A stretch of 64,000 bases of DNA from Actinomadura rubteroloni (GTDB taxonomy: Bacteria; Actinomycetota; Actinomycetes; Streptosporangiales; Streptosporangiaceae). Location of the stretch: assembly GCF_002911665.1 (NCBI RefSeq), contig NZ_MTBP01000004.1, positions 372,001 to 436,000 of the forward strand. Reading direction: 5' to 3'. How positions within the stretch are numbered: position 1 is the stretch's first letter; each line of letters opens with the position of its first letter. The translations under genes were made by a program, and so were the position numbers. Below, piece after piece: positions 24,185-36,775 of this stretch. Below the pieces are notes generated by a model, which made no database searches, had not been told where the DNA came from, and saw only the letters and a list, made by a program, of their open reading frames with translations.

Positions 24185-24946
24185 ATGCCGGGTTCAATCC
24201 AGTCGCTTGAGCGCGCGGCGGCGATCCTGCGCCTGCTGGCCGGCGGCCAGCGCAAGCTGGCGCTGTCGGACGTGTCGGTGACGCTCGGGCTGGCGAAGGG
24301 GACCGTGCACGGGATCCTGCGCACGCTCCAGCAGGAGGGCTTCGTCGAGCAGGACCCGGAGACGGGCCGCTACCAGCTCGGCGCGGAACTGCTGCGGCTC
24401 GGCAACAGCTATCTCGACGTCCACGAGCTGCGGGCCCGCTCGCTGATGTGGGCGGACGACCTGGCGCGCGTCACCGGCGAGAGCGTGCGGATCGGCGTGC
24501 TGCACCAGGGCGGCGTGCTGGTCATCCACCACGTGTTCCGGCCGGACGAGAGCCGCCAGGTCCTGGAGGTCGGGTCCATGCTCCCGCTGCACGCCACGGC
24601 GTGGGGCAAAGTGCTGCTGGCCTTCGATCCGGCCGCCCCCGGCGAGCTGGACGACGAGCTGAAGGTCTTCACCCGCCGCACGCTGGCCGAACGCGCCGAG
24701 CTGGACGCCGAGTGCGCCGCGATCCGCGAGCTGGGCTGGGCGGGCGAGCGGGAGGAGGCGGTGGACGGCGTCGCGGGCCTGGCCGCCCCGATCCGCGACC
24801 ACCGGGGCAGCCCGCTCGGCGCGGTCGGCATCGGCGGGGCCGTCGAACGGCTCGCCGGGGACGGCGGGTTCCCGCCCGCGCTGGTCGCGGCGGTGCGCGA
24901 CGCCGCCCGGTCGATCAGCCGCGACCTCGGCGCCACGATGTTCTGA
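24185..24946 (+). CDS. IclR-family regulator (GylR-like)
   Basis: 253 residues. N-terminal winged HTH (IQSLERAAAILRLLAGGQRKLALSDVSVTLGLAKGTVHGILRTLQQEGFVEQ), then the IclR effector domain with LPLHATAWGKVLLAF. The position directly before glpK-glpD matches GylR, the IclR-type repressor of the Streptomyces glycerol operon. It is divergent from a HAAT-type ABC operon. Identical-core palindromes in both promoters imply one regulon with autoregulation. Its effector is probably glycerol-3-phosphate or glycerol, by analogy. Confidence 0.88.
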   Translation: MPGSIQSLERAAAILRLLAGGQRKLALSDVSVTLGLAKGTVHGILRTLQQEGFVEQDPETGRYQLGAELLRLGNSYLDVHELRARSLMWADDLARVTGESVRIGVLHQGGVLVIHHVFRPDESRQVLEVGSMLPLHATAWGKVLLAFDPAAPGELDDELKVFTRRTLAERAELDAECAAIRELGWAGEREEAVDGVAGLAAPIRDHRGSPLGAVGIGGAVERLAGDGGFPPALVAAVRDAARSISRDLGATMF

Positions 24947-24959
24947 CGCGAGACTGTTG

Positions 24960-24974
24960 TTCGACATAGTCGAA
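24960..24974. promoter_or_regulatory. IclR operator 2 (glpK promoter)
   Basis: TTCGA-CATAG-TCGAA, the same arms and spacing as the site at 24146-24162. It lies about 50 bp upstream of glpK, and TACTGT a little downstream is a possible -10, so the site would overlap the -35 region. Confidence 0.75.
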
Positions 24975-25025
24975 TCCGATACTGTTCAGTAAACCACCCC
25001 ATCTCAGGAGTCGGAGGGGCCGCGG

Positions 25026-26539
<1,514 letters not shown>

Positions 26540-26543
<4 letters not shown>

Positions 26544-28051
26544 ACGTGACCACCACGGCCGCGGGACGCTCGGAGATCCGCGCCGAACTGGGCCGCGGCA
26601 AGTTCGACCTGCTCGTCATCGGCGGCGGGATCGTCGGGATCTCGGCCGCGTGGACCGCCGCGCAGGCCGGGCTCCGCGTCGCGCTCGTGGACGCGGGCGA
26701 CTTCGCGGGGGCGACGTCCAGCGCGTCCACCAAGCTCGTCCACGGCGGGCTGCGCTACCTGCAGACGGGCAACGTCCGGCTCGTCGCCGAGAACCACCGC
26801 GAGCGGCGCAGCCTCGCCGCCGAGGTCGCCCCGCACCTGGTCAACCCGCGCCGGTTCGTCGTGCCGATCTACGCTGACGGCCCGCACGGCGCCGCCAAGC
26901 TCGGCGCGGGCGTGTTCCTCTACTCGGCGCTGTCGGCGTTCGGCGACGGCCTCGGCCGCGTGATCACCAAGGCCCACGCCCTGGAGCAGGTCCCGGCGCT
27001 GCGCACCGAGGGGCTGAAGTCCGCCGCCGTCTACACCGACCACCAGATGAACGACAGCCGCGTCGCGATCATGACCGTCCGGGCGGCCGTCGCCGCCGGG
27101 GCCGTCGTGCTCAACCACGCGGGCGTCGTCGGGCTGCGCATGTCCGCCGGCCGCGTCGTCGGCGCCGACCTGCGCGACGGCCTGGACGACACCGAGTTCG
27201 GCGTGTCGGCCCGGCTCGTCCTCAACGCGACCGGCCCGTGGGTGGACCGGCTCCGCGCGATGGAGGACGCCAGCGCCGCGCCGAGCATCCGGCTGTCGAA
27301 GGGGGCGCACATCGTCCTCAAGCGGCACCGGCCGTGGAAGGCCGCGCTGACGATCCCGATCGACAAGTTCCGCGTGTCGTTCGCGATCCCCTGGGAGGAC
27401 CACCTCCTGCTCGGCACCACCGACGAGGCGTACGAGGGCGAGCCCGGCGAGGTCCGCGCGACCGAGGGCGACATCGGCCAGATCCTCGCCGAGGCCGCCG
27501 TCGGCCTGGACGGGCTGCGCCGCGAGGACGTCGTCTACGCCTTCGCGGGCCTGCGCGTCCTGCCCGGCGGGCCCGGCGACGTCGCCACCGCCAAGCGCGA
27601 GACCGTCCTCACCGAGGGCCCCGGCGGGATGCTGTCCATCGCGGGCGGCAAGTGGACGACCTACCGGCACATCGGCAAGGTCATCCTGGAGCGGCTCGGC
27701 GTCGGCGGGGAACTGCTGAAGACCGTCCCGCTGCCGGGCCTGGCCTCGCCCGCCGCCGTCGCGCAGCGCCTGGCCGCCGCGCCGATGGACCCGGCCGTCG
27801 CCGCCCACCTCGCCACCCACTACGGGACGCTCGCGTTCGACCTCGCCGACCTGGTCCGGGCCGACCCGGCGCTCGGCGCCCCGATCCACCCGGACGGCCC
27901 CGACATCTGGGCGCAGGTCGTCTACGCCCGCGACCGCGAGTGGGCCGCCACCTCCGACGACGTCCTCCGCCGCCGGACCACCCTCACCCTGCGCGGCCTG
28001 GACACCCCCGAGATCCGCGCGCAGGTCACCGAGATGCTGAGGAGCCGCTAG
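26540..28051 (+). CDS. glpD: Glycerol-3-phosphate dehydrogenase (FAD, GlpD-type)
   Basis: 503 residues. FAD-binding motif LLVIGGGIVGISAAWTAAQAGL at about residues 22-43, the GlpD signature GATSSASTKLVHGGLRYL, substrate-site RLSKGAHIVL, and a DAO_C domain at the C-terminus. It oxidises glycerol 3-phosphate to dihydroxyacetone phosphate and feeds electrons to the quinone pool at the membrane. Second gene of the glycerol operon; its TAG abuts the ATG of the lipase gene. Confidence 0.95.
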
Positions 28052-28897
28052 ATGTTCACGTTCACCAGCAGCGACGGGCTGGAAATCCACGTCCACGAGT
28101 GGCCCGCCCCCGGCGAACCGCGCGGGATCGTCCAGATCTCCCACGGCATGGGCGAGCACGCGGCCCGCTACGCCCACCTCGCCGAACGCCTCAACCGCCT
28201 CGGCTACGCCGTCTACGCCGACGACCACCGCGGCCACGGCCACACCATGAAGGGCACCCCCGGCGACCTCGGCGCCAACGGCTGGAACCTGCTCGTCGAG
28301 GACATGGTGGCGCTCTCGCGGATCGTCCGCGAACGGCACCCCGGCGTGCCGCTCGTGCTCGTCGGCCACAGCCTCGGCTCGTTCGCCGCGCAGCAGTACG
28401 TCCTCGACTACGCGGACCTGCTCGCCGGCGTGGCCCTGTCCGGCACGACGGCCGTGGACGCGCTGATGGAACGGATCATCGCGTCCGGCGGCGACCTGCT
28501 CTCCTTCTTCAACGCGCCGTTCCAGCCGTCGCGCACCGACGCCGACTGGCTGAGCCGCGACGAGTCCCAGGTGGACGCCTACATCGCCGACCCGTGGTGC
28601 GGCTTCGCGATCGACGACGCCAGCACCGGCGACCTCGCGGTGGCCGCCGCCGAGCGCCTCGCCGCGCCGTCCAGCGTCCGCCCGGCGCTCCCCGTCTACG
28701 TGATGGTCGGCGAAGAGGACGTCCTGAACGCGGGCCTGTCCCACTCGGACCTGGTCGTCCAGCGTTATCGCACGGCGGGCCTGACGGACCTCACCTACCG
28801 CACCTACCCCGGCGCCCGCCACGAGATCCTCAACGAGACCAACCGCGACGAGGTCGAGTCCGACCTCGTCGCCTGGATCACCCGAGTGACCGGCTAG
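28052..28897 (+). CDS. Monoacylglycerol lipase-like alpha/beta hydrolase
   Basis: 281 residues. Serine-aminopeptidase S33/monoglyceride-lipase type: oxyanion motif SHGMGEHAARY, DDHRGHGHT, nucleophile Ser in VGHSLGSFA, Asp in VGEEDVLN, His in PGARHEILNE. No signal peptide. Its ATG directly follows the glpD stop (TAGATG), so it is translationally coupled. In this operon it would release glycerol from monoacylglycerols for GlpK, a coherent three-step route from lipid to dihydroxyacetone phosphate. It ends in a 20-bp overlap with the convergent epoxide hydrolase. Confidence 0.88.
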   Translation: MFTFTSSDGLEIHVHEWPAPGEPRGIVQISHGMGEHAARYAHLAERLNRLGYAVYADDHRGHGHTMKGTPGDLGANGWNLLVEDMVALSRIVRERHPGVPLVLVGHSLGSFAAQQYVLDYADLLAGVALSGTTAVDALMERIIASGGDLLSFFNAPFQPSRTDADWLSRDESQVDAYIADPWCGFAIDDASTGDLAVAAAERLAAPSSVRPALPVYVMVGEEDVLNAGLSHSDLVVQRYRTAGLTDLTYRTYPGARHEILNETNRDEVESDLVAWITRVTG

Positions 28898-29927
28898 CGC
28901 GCAGGTTCACCGCTCGGCGCAGGTCCTCGGCGTACGCCTCGGGCACTTCGAAGGCCGCGAAGTGGCCGCCGGAATCGTGTTCCTCGTAGTGCTGGACGTT
29001 CAGGAAGGCTTCGGCGTAGCTGCGCGGCTCGGGCTTGATATCGCGGGGGAAGATCGAAAGGACGGTCGGTGTCTCGATGCGCTCGGGAAGGGTGACCGGT
29101 TCCACATAGGCGGCGAACGACGTGCCTATCGTGCCGGTGACCCAATAGGCGGTGATCCACGTGAGGAGGTCGTCCGTCGTGAACGCGGAATCGTCGGACC
29201 ACGCCTCCAGTTTCTCGGCGATCCAGGCCGCGAGCCCGGCGGGGGAGTCGCCGAGGGCGACGGCGAGGGTGTTCGGGCGCGTGGACTGTTCCGCGATGTA
29301 GCCGCCCTCCCGCCGGAACCATCCCGCCGCCCGGCCGAGGTAGTCCGCCGCGTCGGAGGGGAGTTTCGACGGGTCGGCCGTGAGCGTCCGCCACGGGGCG
29401 ACATTGGTGAGGTGCAGAGCGGTCACCCGGTCGGGGTGCCGGCCCGCGAGGATTTCGGCGACGGTGCCGCCGACGTCGCCGCCGGACAGCGTGTAATGCC
29501 CGTAGCCGAGTTCGCCGAGCGCGGCGGCGAGGATTTCAGCGATCCGGTTCATCGTCATGCCGGGGCCGGTGAGCGGGGGCGCGAACGGGAATCCCGGCAA
29601 AGCGGGGACCACCACGTTCATGTCCGGGAGAAGGGGCAGGACGCGTTCGTAACGCAGCACGGAATCCGGCCAGCCGTGCAGCAGCACGACGACCGGGGCA
29701 TCGGGGTCCGCGGCCCGCCGGTGAACGACGCGCAGGCCGCCGTTTCGCAGCGTCTCCCACGGGAGCGCGGCGATGCGGCGTTCGTGCGCGGGCCAGTCGT
29801 AGCCGTCCGTCCAATGTCCGAGCAGTTCGTCGAGGCGCGCCGCGGTGACGCCGCGCGTCCCGTCGCCGCTCCACGGGGTCGTGACGCGCCGCGTCCGCCG
29901 GAGCCGTTCGCGCAGTTCATCCTTCAT
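28878..29927 (-). CDS. Epoxide hydrolase (EHN-domain type)
   Basis: 349 residues from the ATG at 29927, which lies 7 nt after a TAGGCT -10-like hexamer and suggests a leaderless message. The N-terminal EHN lid segment (LLGHWTDGYDWPAHERRIAALPW) is followed by an alpha/beta-hydrolase fold. The oxyanion motif is LLHGWPDSVLRYE, the nucleophile is Asp in SGGDVGGTVAE, and the His is in DSGGHFAAFEVPE. It would open an epoxide to a diol. It is divergent from a TetR regulator across a 26-bp palindrome. Confidence 0.9.
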   Translation of the reverse strand: MKDELRERLRRTRRVTTPWSGDGTRGVTAARLDELLGHWTDGYDWPAHERRIAALPWETLRNGGLRVVHRRAADPDAPVVVLLHGWPDSVLRYERVLPLLPDMNVVVPALPGFPFAPPLTGPGMTMNRIAEILAAALGELGYGHYTLSGGDVGGTVAEILAGRHPDRVTALHLTNVAPWRTLTADPSKLPSDAADYLGRAAGWFRREGGYIAEQSTRPNTLAVALGDSPAGLAAWIAEKLEAWSDDSAFTTDDLLTWITAYWVTGTIGTSFAAYVEPVTLPERIETPTVLSIFPRDIKPEPRSYAEAFLNVQHYEEHDSGGHFAAFEVPEAYAEDLRRAVNLRASRSLG

Positions 29928-29944
29928 GCGCAGCAGCCTACCCA

Positions 29945-29970
29945 CTCATGTGTATGCTCGTACACATGAG
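29945..29970. promoter_or_regulatory. 26-bp palindromic operator between epoxide hydrolase and TetR
   Basis: Arms CTCATGTGTA and TACACATGAG are perfectly inverted around TGCTCG. TATGCT inside it (29953-29958) is spaced as a -10 for a leaderless start at 29966. On the other strand TAGGCT (29940-29935) is similarly spaced before the epoxide hydrolase ATG. Confidence 0.75.
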
Positions 29971-30526
29971 GCCCCGCAACGCGGCCGTCACCAGGCGGCG
30001 CATCCTGGAGCACGCGCGACGCCAGTTCGCCCGGAACGGGTACGCGGCGACGACGGTGAAAGGCGTGGCGGACGCGGCCGGCGTGTCGCCCAACCTCATC
30101 ACGCGGTATTTCGGCGGGAAGGACGGTCTTTTCCTGGCCGCGACCCGGGTGGAGATCCCGGTCGCCGAATCCTTCGACGGCGACCTTTCCACGCTGGGCG
30201 CGCGCCTCGCGGCGAGCATCGTCGGGCGCTGGTCCGGCGCGCCGGAAGAGGACCCGCTGCTCGTGCTGCAACGCGCGTCCGGGGAACGGCCGGAGGCGGC
30301 GGAGGCGCTGGCCGCGTTCCTCGACGCGAACTCGCTGGAGCCGCTGCACCGCTTTCTCCGCGCCGGCGGACTGGACGACGCGGACGCCCGCCGGCGGGCC
30401 GCCGCGATCGACGCCTTCGTGCTCGGCGTCTCGACCCGCCGCCGATTCCTGCGGTCCGAACTCGGCGACCCCGTCGAACTCCAAGAATGGCTGAGCGCCA
30501 CCATCCAGCGCCTCGCCGACGGGTGA
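29966..30526 (+). CDS. TetR/AcrR-family regulator
   Basis: 186 residues from the ATG at 29966; an ATG at 29948 would add MCMLVH but lies inside the operator. HTH: RRRILEHARRQFARNGYAATTVKGVADAAGVSPNLITRYFGGKDGLF. The C-terminal domain resembles the TetR_C group with LASIVGRWSGAPEEDPLLVLQRAS. No Shine-Dalgarno is seen, consistent with leaderless translation. It very likely represses itself and the epoxide hydrolase through the shared palindrome. Confidence 0.86.
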   Translation: MRPRNAAVTRRRILEHARRQFARNGYAATTVKGVADAAGVSPNLITRYFGGKDGLFLAATRVEIPVAESFDGDLSTLGARLAASIVGRWSGAPEEDPLLVLQRASGERPEAAEALAAFLDANSLEPLHRFLRAGGLDDADARRRAAAIDAFVLGVSTRRRFLRSELGDPVELQEWLSATIQRLADG

Positions 30527-30532
30527 ACCGGC

Positions 30533-32845
30533 TCACACGGCGATGCGGCGTGCCGCTCCCGCGGCCGGCCTGACGTCCGCGAGCCGTTCTTGCAGGTCGG
30601 CGTGCCGGAACTGGTGGACGGCCCCGGCACGCCGCAGCACGCCCAGCTCGTGCGCCTCGTCCAGGAACCGCATGAGCCGGAACGGGACGCGCCGCCGCAG
30701 GAACAGCAGCGTGACCAGGTAGGTCACGCCGGGGCTCCGCAGCGCGATCATCGCGGCGAACGCGAGCCCGAACAGCAGCCCGTAGCTCACCCCGTTCACC
30801 GGTCCCGCGACCAGGCCCGTCGACAGCCCGAACGCCAGGCCCGTCGCGAGCCCGAGCGCCGCCGACTCCAGGCACGCCAGCCGCAGGTCGCGGCGCAGCG
30901 AGTCGCGCGGGGTCTGCGGCCCGCCGGTCGGCTGCGGCGTCCGCGCCCAGTTCCGGACGGCCAGCGCCGGCCCGAACGTCAGCCCGAAGACGATGCCGAG
31001 CGTGGACGCGCTGTGGACGCTCACCGCCAGCCCGGCCGACAGCCCGTAGGCCAACTCGTGCCCCGCCTCGCCCGCGAGCACCTTCACCAGGCCTGCCGCC
31101 GGGCCGAACAGCAGCCCGACGGTCAGGCAGATCGCCAGGTGGTGCAGCAGCGCGCGCGTCCGGCCGCGCAGCCGGAACTCGGCGTGGGCGGGCGCGGCGG
31201 CGGGGGCGCGGAAGCCGGTCGCGAGGCCGTAGGCGAGGCCGACGCACAGGCCGTCGGCGAGACCGATCGTGAGGCCGTCGGTGAGCCCGTCCGCGAGACC
31301 GTCGGTGACGGCGTCGCCGAGCCCGCTCGCCAGCCCGAACACCAGCCCGCCCCCGAGCCACAGCGCGGCCTTGCGCAGCGGCGACCGGGCCGGACGCGCC
31401 GACGCCCACCCGAAGAACCCGCACAGTGCCGCGAACCCCAGCCCGTAGGACAGGCCGTTGCCGAGCTTGCTCGTGAATCCGTAGAGGACGGCGTTCGTCA
31501 GCGTGAGCGTCAGCCCGGCCAGCACGCCGACCAGCGACGAGGTGACGAGCGTGCGGTGCCGGAGCCGAAGATTCCACCACGCCAGATCGGTCGTGCCGGT
31601 GGCCGTCAGGTGGCGGGCGAGGTAGGCGAGCCAGGCCGACGCCCGTCCGGACGTCCACGCGCGGTTCCGCCCGGCGAGCGACGGGACGAGATGGTCCAGC
31701 AGATGGCCGGTGATCGCGGCGGGCGTCCGGAAGTACGTCCGGTTCAGCAGGACGGCCGGGTCGGTGCGCGTGTCGGCGTAGACCTTGCGCAGCAGCCACA
31801 GCGCCAGCGGCGTCGCCAGCGCCTCGGCGGCGGGCGTCCGCTCGCCCGAGGCCAGGACGGCGACCAGGTCCCGCCACGCGCCCGGCGGATGCGGCGGCAG
31901 GCTCCGCGCCACGTACGCGGCCGTGTCGGCGGGCCGCAGCGGACGCGGTTCGATCACCGCGCCGGCCGTCAGGACGTCCCCGCCGGGCGCGGCGACGGCG
32001 GCGGCGTACTCGGCGGTGCGGCAGGTGAGGACGAGCCCGTCGGCGGCGGTCAGCGCGGCGTTCAACGCGGTGATCATGGGGGCGCGCAGCGGTTCGGGGA
32101 CCTCGTCCAGGCCGTCCAGGACCGGCAGGACCCGGCGGCGGCGCACCAGGGCGGCGGGCGCGTCCGGGCCGAACGCGTCCGCGCGCAGAGCGGGGTACAT
32201 CGCGGCGAGCCGGGAGGCGAACCAGGCGTCGAACGGCACGGCGTCCGGCGCCCAGCCCGCGAGCGTCACGAGCACGGGGACCGGGTCGCCCGGCCGCCGG
32301 TCGCCCAGCAGCCCGCGCAGGAGCAGGACGGCCAGCGTCGTCTTCCCCATCCCCGGATCGCCGAGGACGACCAGGCGGCGGCGGGGGAGGTCGCGGAAGG
32401 CGCGGACGAGGTCGTCCACGCGGTCGCTGCGGACGGTGAGGCGCGGCCCGGCCGACAGGAACCGGCGCCCGCCCGCCGCCGCGCGGTCCATGACGGGCAG
32501 CCCGGTCAGGCGCCACCGGACGGCCAGCGGCGCGGGGTCGTCCAGGCGCCGCGCGAGGATCTCCGCGCGCCACTGTTCGGCGACCAGCCCGGCCAGCGTC
32601 TCCTGCGCGCGGTCGACCTGCTCGGGCGTGCTGACCGCCGTGCCGTGCCGGCGCCAGCCGCCGACGACGAGCGGGACGAGCGGCGCGACCGCCAGCGGCA
32701 CCGACGCCAGTTGCGCCCAGCTCGCGGTGGTTTCCAGCCCGCTGCGCCGCAGCACCGCCACCAGCCCGCCGCAGATCGCGACGATCATCAGGGCCAGGAG
32801 CGCGGCGCCCGCGCTGCGCGCCCGCGCCGACCGTTCACGCGCCAT
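30533..32845 (-). CDS. Membrane NACHT-family STAND ATPase with glycine-zipper repeats
   Basis: 770 residues from the ATG at 32845. Two N-terminal hydrophobic segments (about 13-33 and 46-64), then a NACHT ATPase: Walker A GDPGMGKTT at 162-170, Walker B VLPVLDGLDEVPE around 239-251. About 350 residues of hydrophobic sequence follow, dominated by four-residue Gly repeats such as DGLADGLTDGLTIGLADGL and FGLTFG/YGLxxGL patterns. It ends in a conserved-looking tail (RLMRFLDEAHELGVLRRAG, then QFRHADLQERLA). This architecture is common but uncharacterised in streptomycetes and relatives. NACHT proteins can act in signalling or phage defence; no partner is adjacent, so the role is open. Confidence 0.85.
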   Translation of the reverse strand: MARERSARARSAGAALLALMIVAICGGLVAVLRRSGLETTASWAQLASVPLAVAPLVPLVVGGWRRHGTAVSTPEQVDRAQETLAGLVAEQWRAEILARRLDDPAPLAVRWRLTGLPVMDRAAAGGRRFLSAGPRLTVRSDRVDDLVRAFRDLPRRRLVVLGDPGMGKTTLAVLLLRGLLGDRRPGDPVPVLVTLAGWAPDAVPFDAWFASRLAAMYPALRADAFGPDAPAALVRRRRVLPVLDGLDEVPEPLRAPMITALNAALTAADGLVLTCRTAEYAAAVAAPGGDVLTAGAVIEPRPLRPADTAAYVARSLPPHPPGAWRDLVAVLASGERTPAAEALATPLALWLLRKVYADTRTDPAVLLNRTYFRTPAAITGHLLDHLVPSLAGRNRAWTSGRASAWLAYLARHLTATGTTDLAWWNLRLRHRTLVTSSLVGVLAGLTLTLTNAVLYGFTSKLGNGLSYGLGFAALCGFFGWASARPARSPLRKAALWLGGGLVFGLASGLGDAVTDGLADGLTDGLTIGLADGLCVGLAYGLATGFRAPAAAPAHAEFRLRGRTRALLHHLAICLTVGLLFGPAAGLVKVLAGEAGHELAYGLSAGLAVSVHSASTLGIVFGLTFGPALAVRNWARTPQPTGGPQTPRDSLRRDLRLACLESAALGLATGLAFGLSTGLVAGPVNGVSYGLLFGLAFAAMIALRSPGVTYLVTLLFLRRRVPFRLMRFLDEAHELGVLRRAGAVHQFRHADLQERLADVRPAAGAARRIAV

Positions 32846-32909
32846 GCAGCGCATGGTGCCAGCCCGTGAGGATTCCCACACGGAATGTCACCGAAGTGTC
32901 GCCCGTTCG

Positions 32910-33572
32910 TCAGCGGCGCAGACCCGTGAGCATCCGGTCCAGGCCCCAGCGGAACTGCCCGGTGGAGACGTAGGCGGCGATCGTGTCGGCCGCCGCGTGC
33001 GTGCGCGGATGCGTGGACGGGTCGAGATGGCCGAGGGCGGCGCGGCGCTCGGCGATCCGGACGTCCTCCGGCGCGGCCGGAGCGCCCGGGGGGATCTCCG
33101 CCGCCTCCAGTGCGATCGCGCCCAGCACGTAGACCATCACGCCGTAGGACGCGCGTGCCGCCTCGTCCGGCGGCAGGCCCGCGTCGGCGAGGGCGTCCAG
33201 CAGGTGCTCGCCGACGGTCAGGGCGACCGGTCCCCGGAACGCGTCGCCGAGCAGTGCCGGGACGATCCCCGGATGCCGCAGGAGCACGTCCCGCAGCCCG
33301 AGCGCGAACGTGGTGATCCGCTCCCGCCAGGGCCGCGCGGTGGCGAGGACGGACGTGTCGGCCTCGGCCAGCAGCGCGTCCACCAGCGCGGACACGATCG
33401 CCGCGCGGTCGGGGAAGTAGGTGTAGAGCGCGCCGGGCGTCAGGCCCACCTCGGCGGCGAGGGAGCGCATCGTCAGCGCCGGGAGGCCGCCGGAGTCGAC
33501 GAGCGCCAGGGCGGCGTCCAGGACCGTCGAGCGGTCGACGGATCTTCTCGGGCCGCGCTTCCGTGGTGGCAT
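32910..33572 (-). CDS. TetR/AcrR-family regulator
   Basis: 220 residues. HTH: STVLDAALALVDSGGLPALTMRSLAAEVGLTPGALYTYFPDRAAIV. The C-terminal domain is TetR_C_1-like. Divergent from a DUF4386 membrane-protein gene with a perfect 16-bp palindrome between them, so the pair forms a small regulatory unit. Confidence 0.88.
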   Translation of the reverse strand: MPPRKRGPRRSVDRSTVLDAALALVDSGGLPALTMRSLAAEVGLTPGALYTYFPDRAAIVSALVDALLAEADTSVLATARPWRERITTFALGLRDVLLRHPGIVPALLGDAFRGPVALTVGEHLLDALADAGLPPDEAARASYGVMVYVLGAIALEAAEIPPGAPAAPEDVRIAERRAALGHLDPSTHPRTHAAADTIAAYVSTGQFRWGLDRMLTGLRR

Positions 33573-33587
33573 GGCAATACTGTACGC

Positions 33588-33603
33588 TGTTTAACGTTAA
33601 ACA
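33588..33603. promoter_or_regulatory. Perfect 16-bp palindrome, TetR operator
   Basis: TGTTTAACGTTAAACA is fully self-complementary and lies 16 bp from the TetR start and 26 bp from the DUF4386 start. Confidence 0.75.
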
Positions 33604-33629
33604 CCGTTCAGAGTTTTGGGAGCACAGCC

Positions 33630-34322
33630 ATGCGTGACGGACGATGGACCCTCGCCGCCGCCCTCGTCGGCGGCGTCGCCGCCGCGAACGCGGCCTTCGC
33701 CGGCCTCGGGTCGGTGTTCGACTACCCCGGCGTCCTCGCCGAGCCCGCCGGAAAGATCCTCGACAGGTTCGCCGCGAACCCGCACGTCATCGGCGGGTGG
33801 TTCCTGCTCCTGGCGTTCGGTGCGGGGCTGCTCGTCCCGGCCGCCGTCCTGCTCGGGCGCCGCCTGCCGCCCGGCACCGCGACCACCCTCGCCGTGCACA
33901 CCGGGGTCCTCGCCGGGCTCGTCCAGGTGCTCGGGCTGCTGCGGTGGCCGTTCGCCGTCCCGGCGCTCGCGAGCGCGCACGCCGCCGACCCCGCCACGAC
34001 CGAGACCGTCTTCACGGTGCTGCACCACTACCTCGGCACCGCCGTCGGCGAGACCCTCGGCTACCTCCTCACGGCGTCCTGGACGCTGCTCGTCCTGCGC
34101 GCCATGCCCGGCGCCCCGCGCTGGTTCGCCGGACTCGGCGCGGTCTCGGCCCTCGCCGTCGCCGCCGGGGTCCTGGTGCCGCTCGACGTGCCCGGCGCGG
34201 ACGCCGCCAACTTCCTCGGCTACGTCGCCTGGAGCGTGTGGATGATCGCGCTGGCGGTGCTGGTCGTCCGCGACCGCGCCTTGGCGGCCCGGCCTCGTCC
34301 GGCCGCCGCCCCGGCCGCCTGA
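33630..34322 (+). CDS. DUF4386-type membrane protein
   Basis: 230 residues from the ATG at 33630. Six hydrophobic segments, beginning WTLAAALVGGVAAANAAFAGLGSVFDYPGVL, with HVIGGWFLLLAFGAGLLVPAAVLLGRRL and the final segment NFLGYVAWSVWMIALAVLVV. The pattern fits DUF4386 proteins, small polytopic proteins without known function that are often adjacent to TetR genes. Its regulator is probably the divergent TetR. Confidence 0.75.
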   Translation: MRDGRWTLAAALVGGVAAANAAFAGLGSVFDYPGVLAEPAGKILDRFAANPHVIGGWFLLLAFGAGLLVPAAVLLGRRLPPGTATTLAVHTGVLAGLVQVLGLLRWPFAVPALASAHAADPATTETVFTVLHHYLGTAVGETLGYLLTASWTLLVLRAMPGAPRWFAGLGAVSALAVAAGVLVPLDVPGADAANFLGYVAWSVWMIALAVLVVRDRALAARPRPAAAPAA

Positions 34323-34396
34323 CGGGCGCGGGGGCGCCGCGTTCCGCCGTACGATTCGTCCGGAACGTGGCGCTGGGCCGAGGACGGGGAGCCGGG

Positions 34397-36712
<2,316 letters not shown>

Positions 36713-36775
36713 ACAAAATGCCGAGCCGCGCCGGCGTCACCGGTTGAGGCCGCTGCCCCGGTGGGGTCCGGGCGG

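Noticed and set aside
31200..31400. Tandem DNA repeat in the NACHT gene region
   Set aside because: The short periodicity comes from codons for the GLxDGL protein repeats, not from an independent DNA repeat or CRISPR array.
30590..32869. 759-codon open frame opposite the NACHT gene
   Set aside because: Composition is Arg/Gln/Glu/Pro repeats typical of antisense GC-rich frames; the NACHT motifs lie on the other strand.
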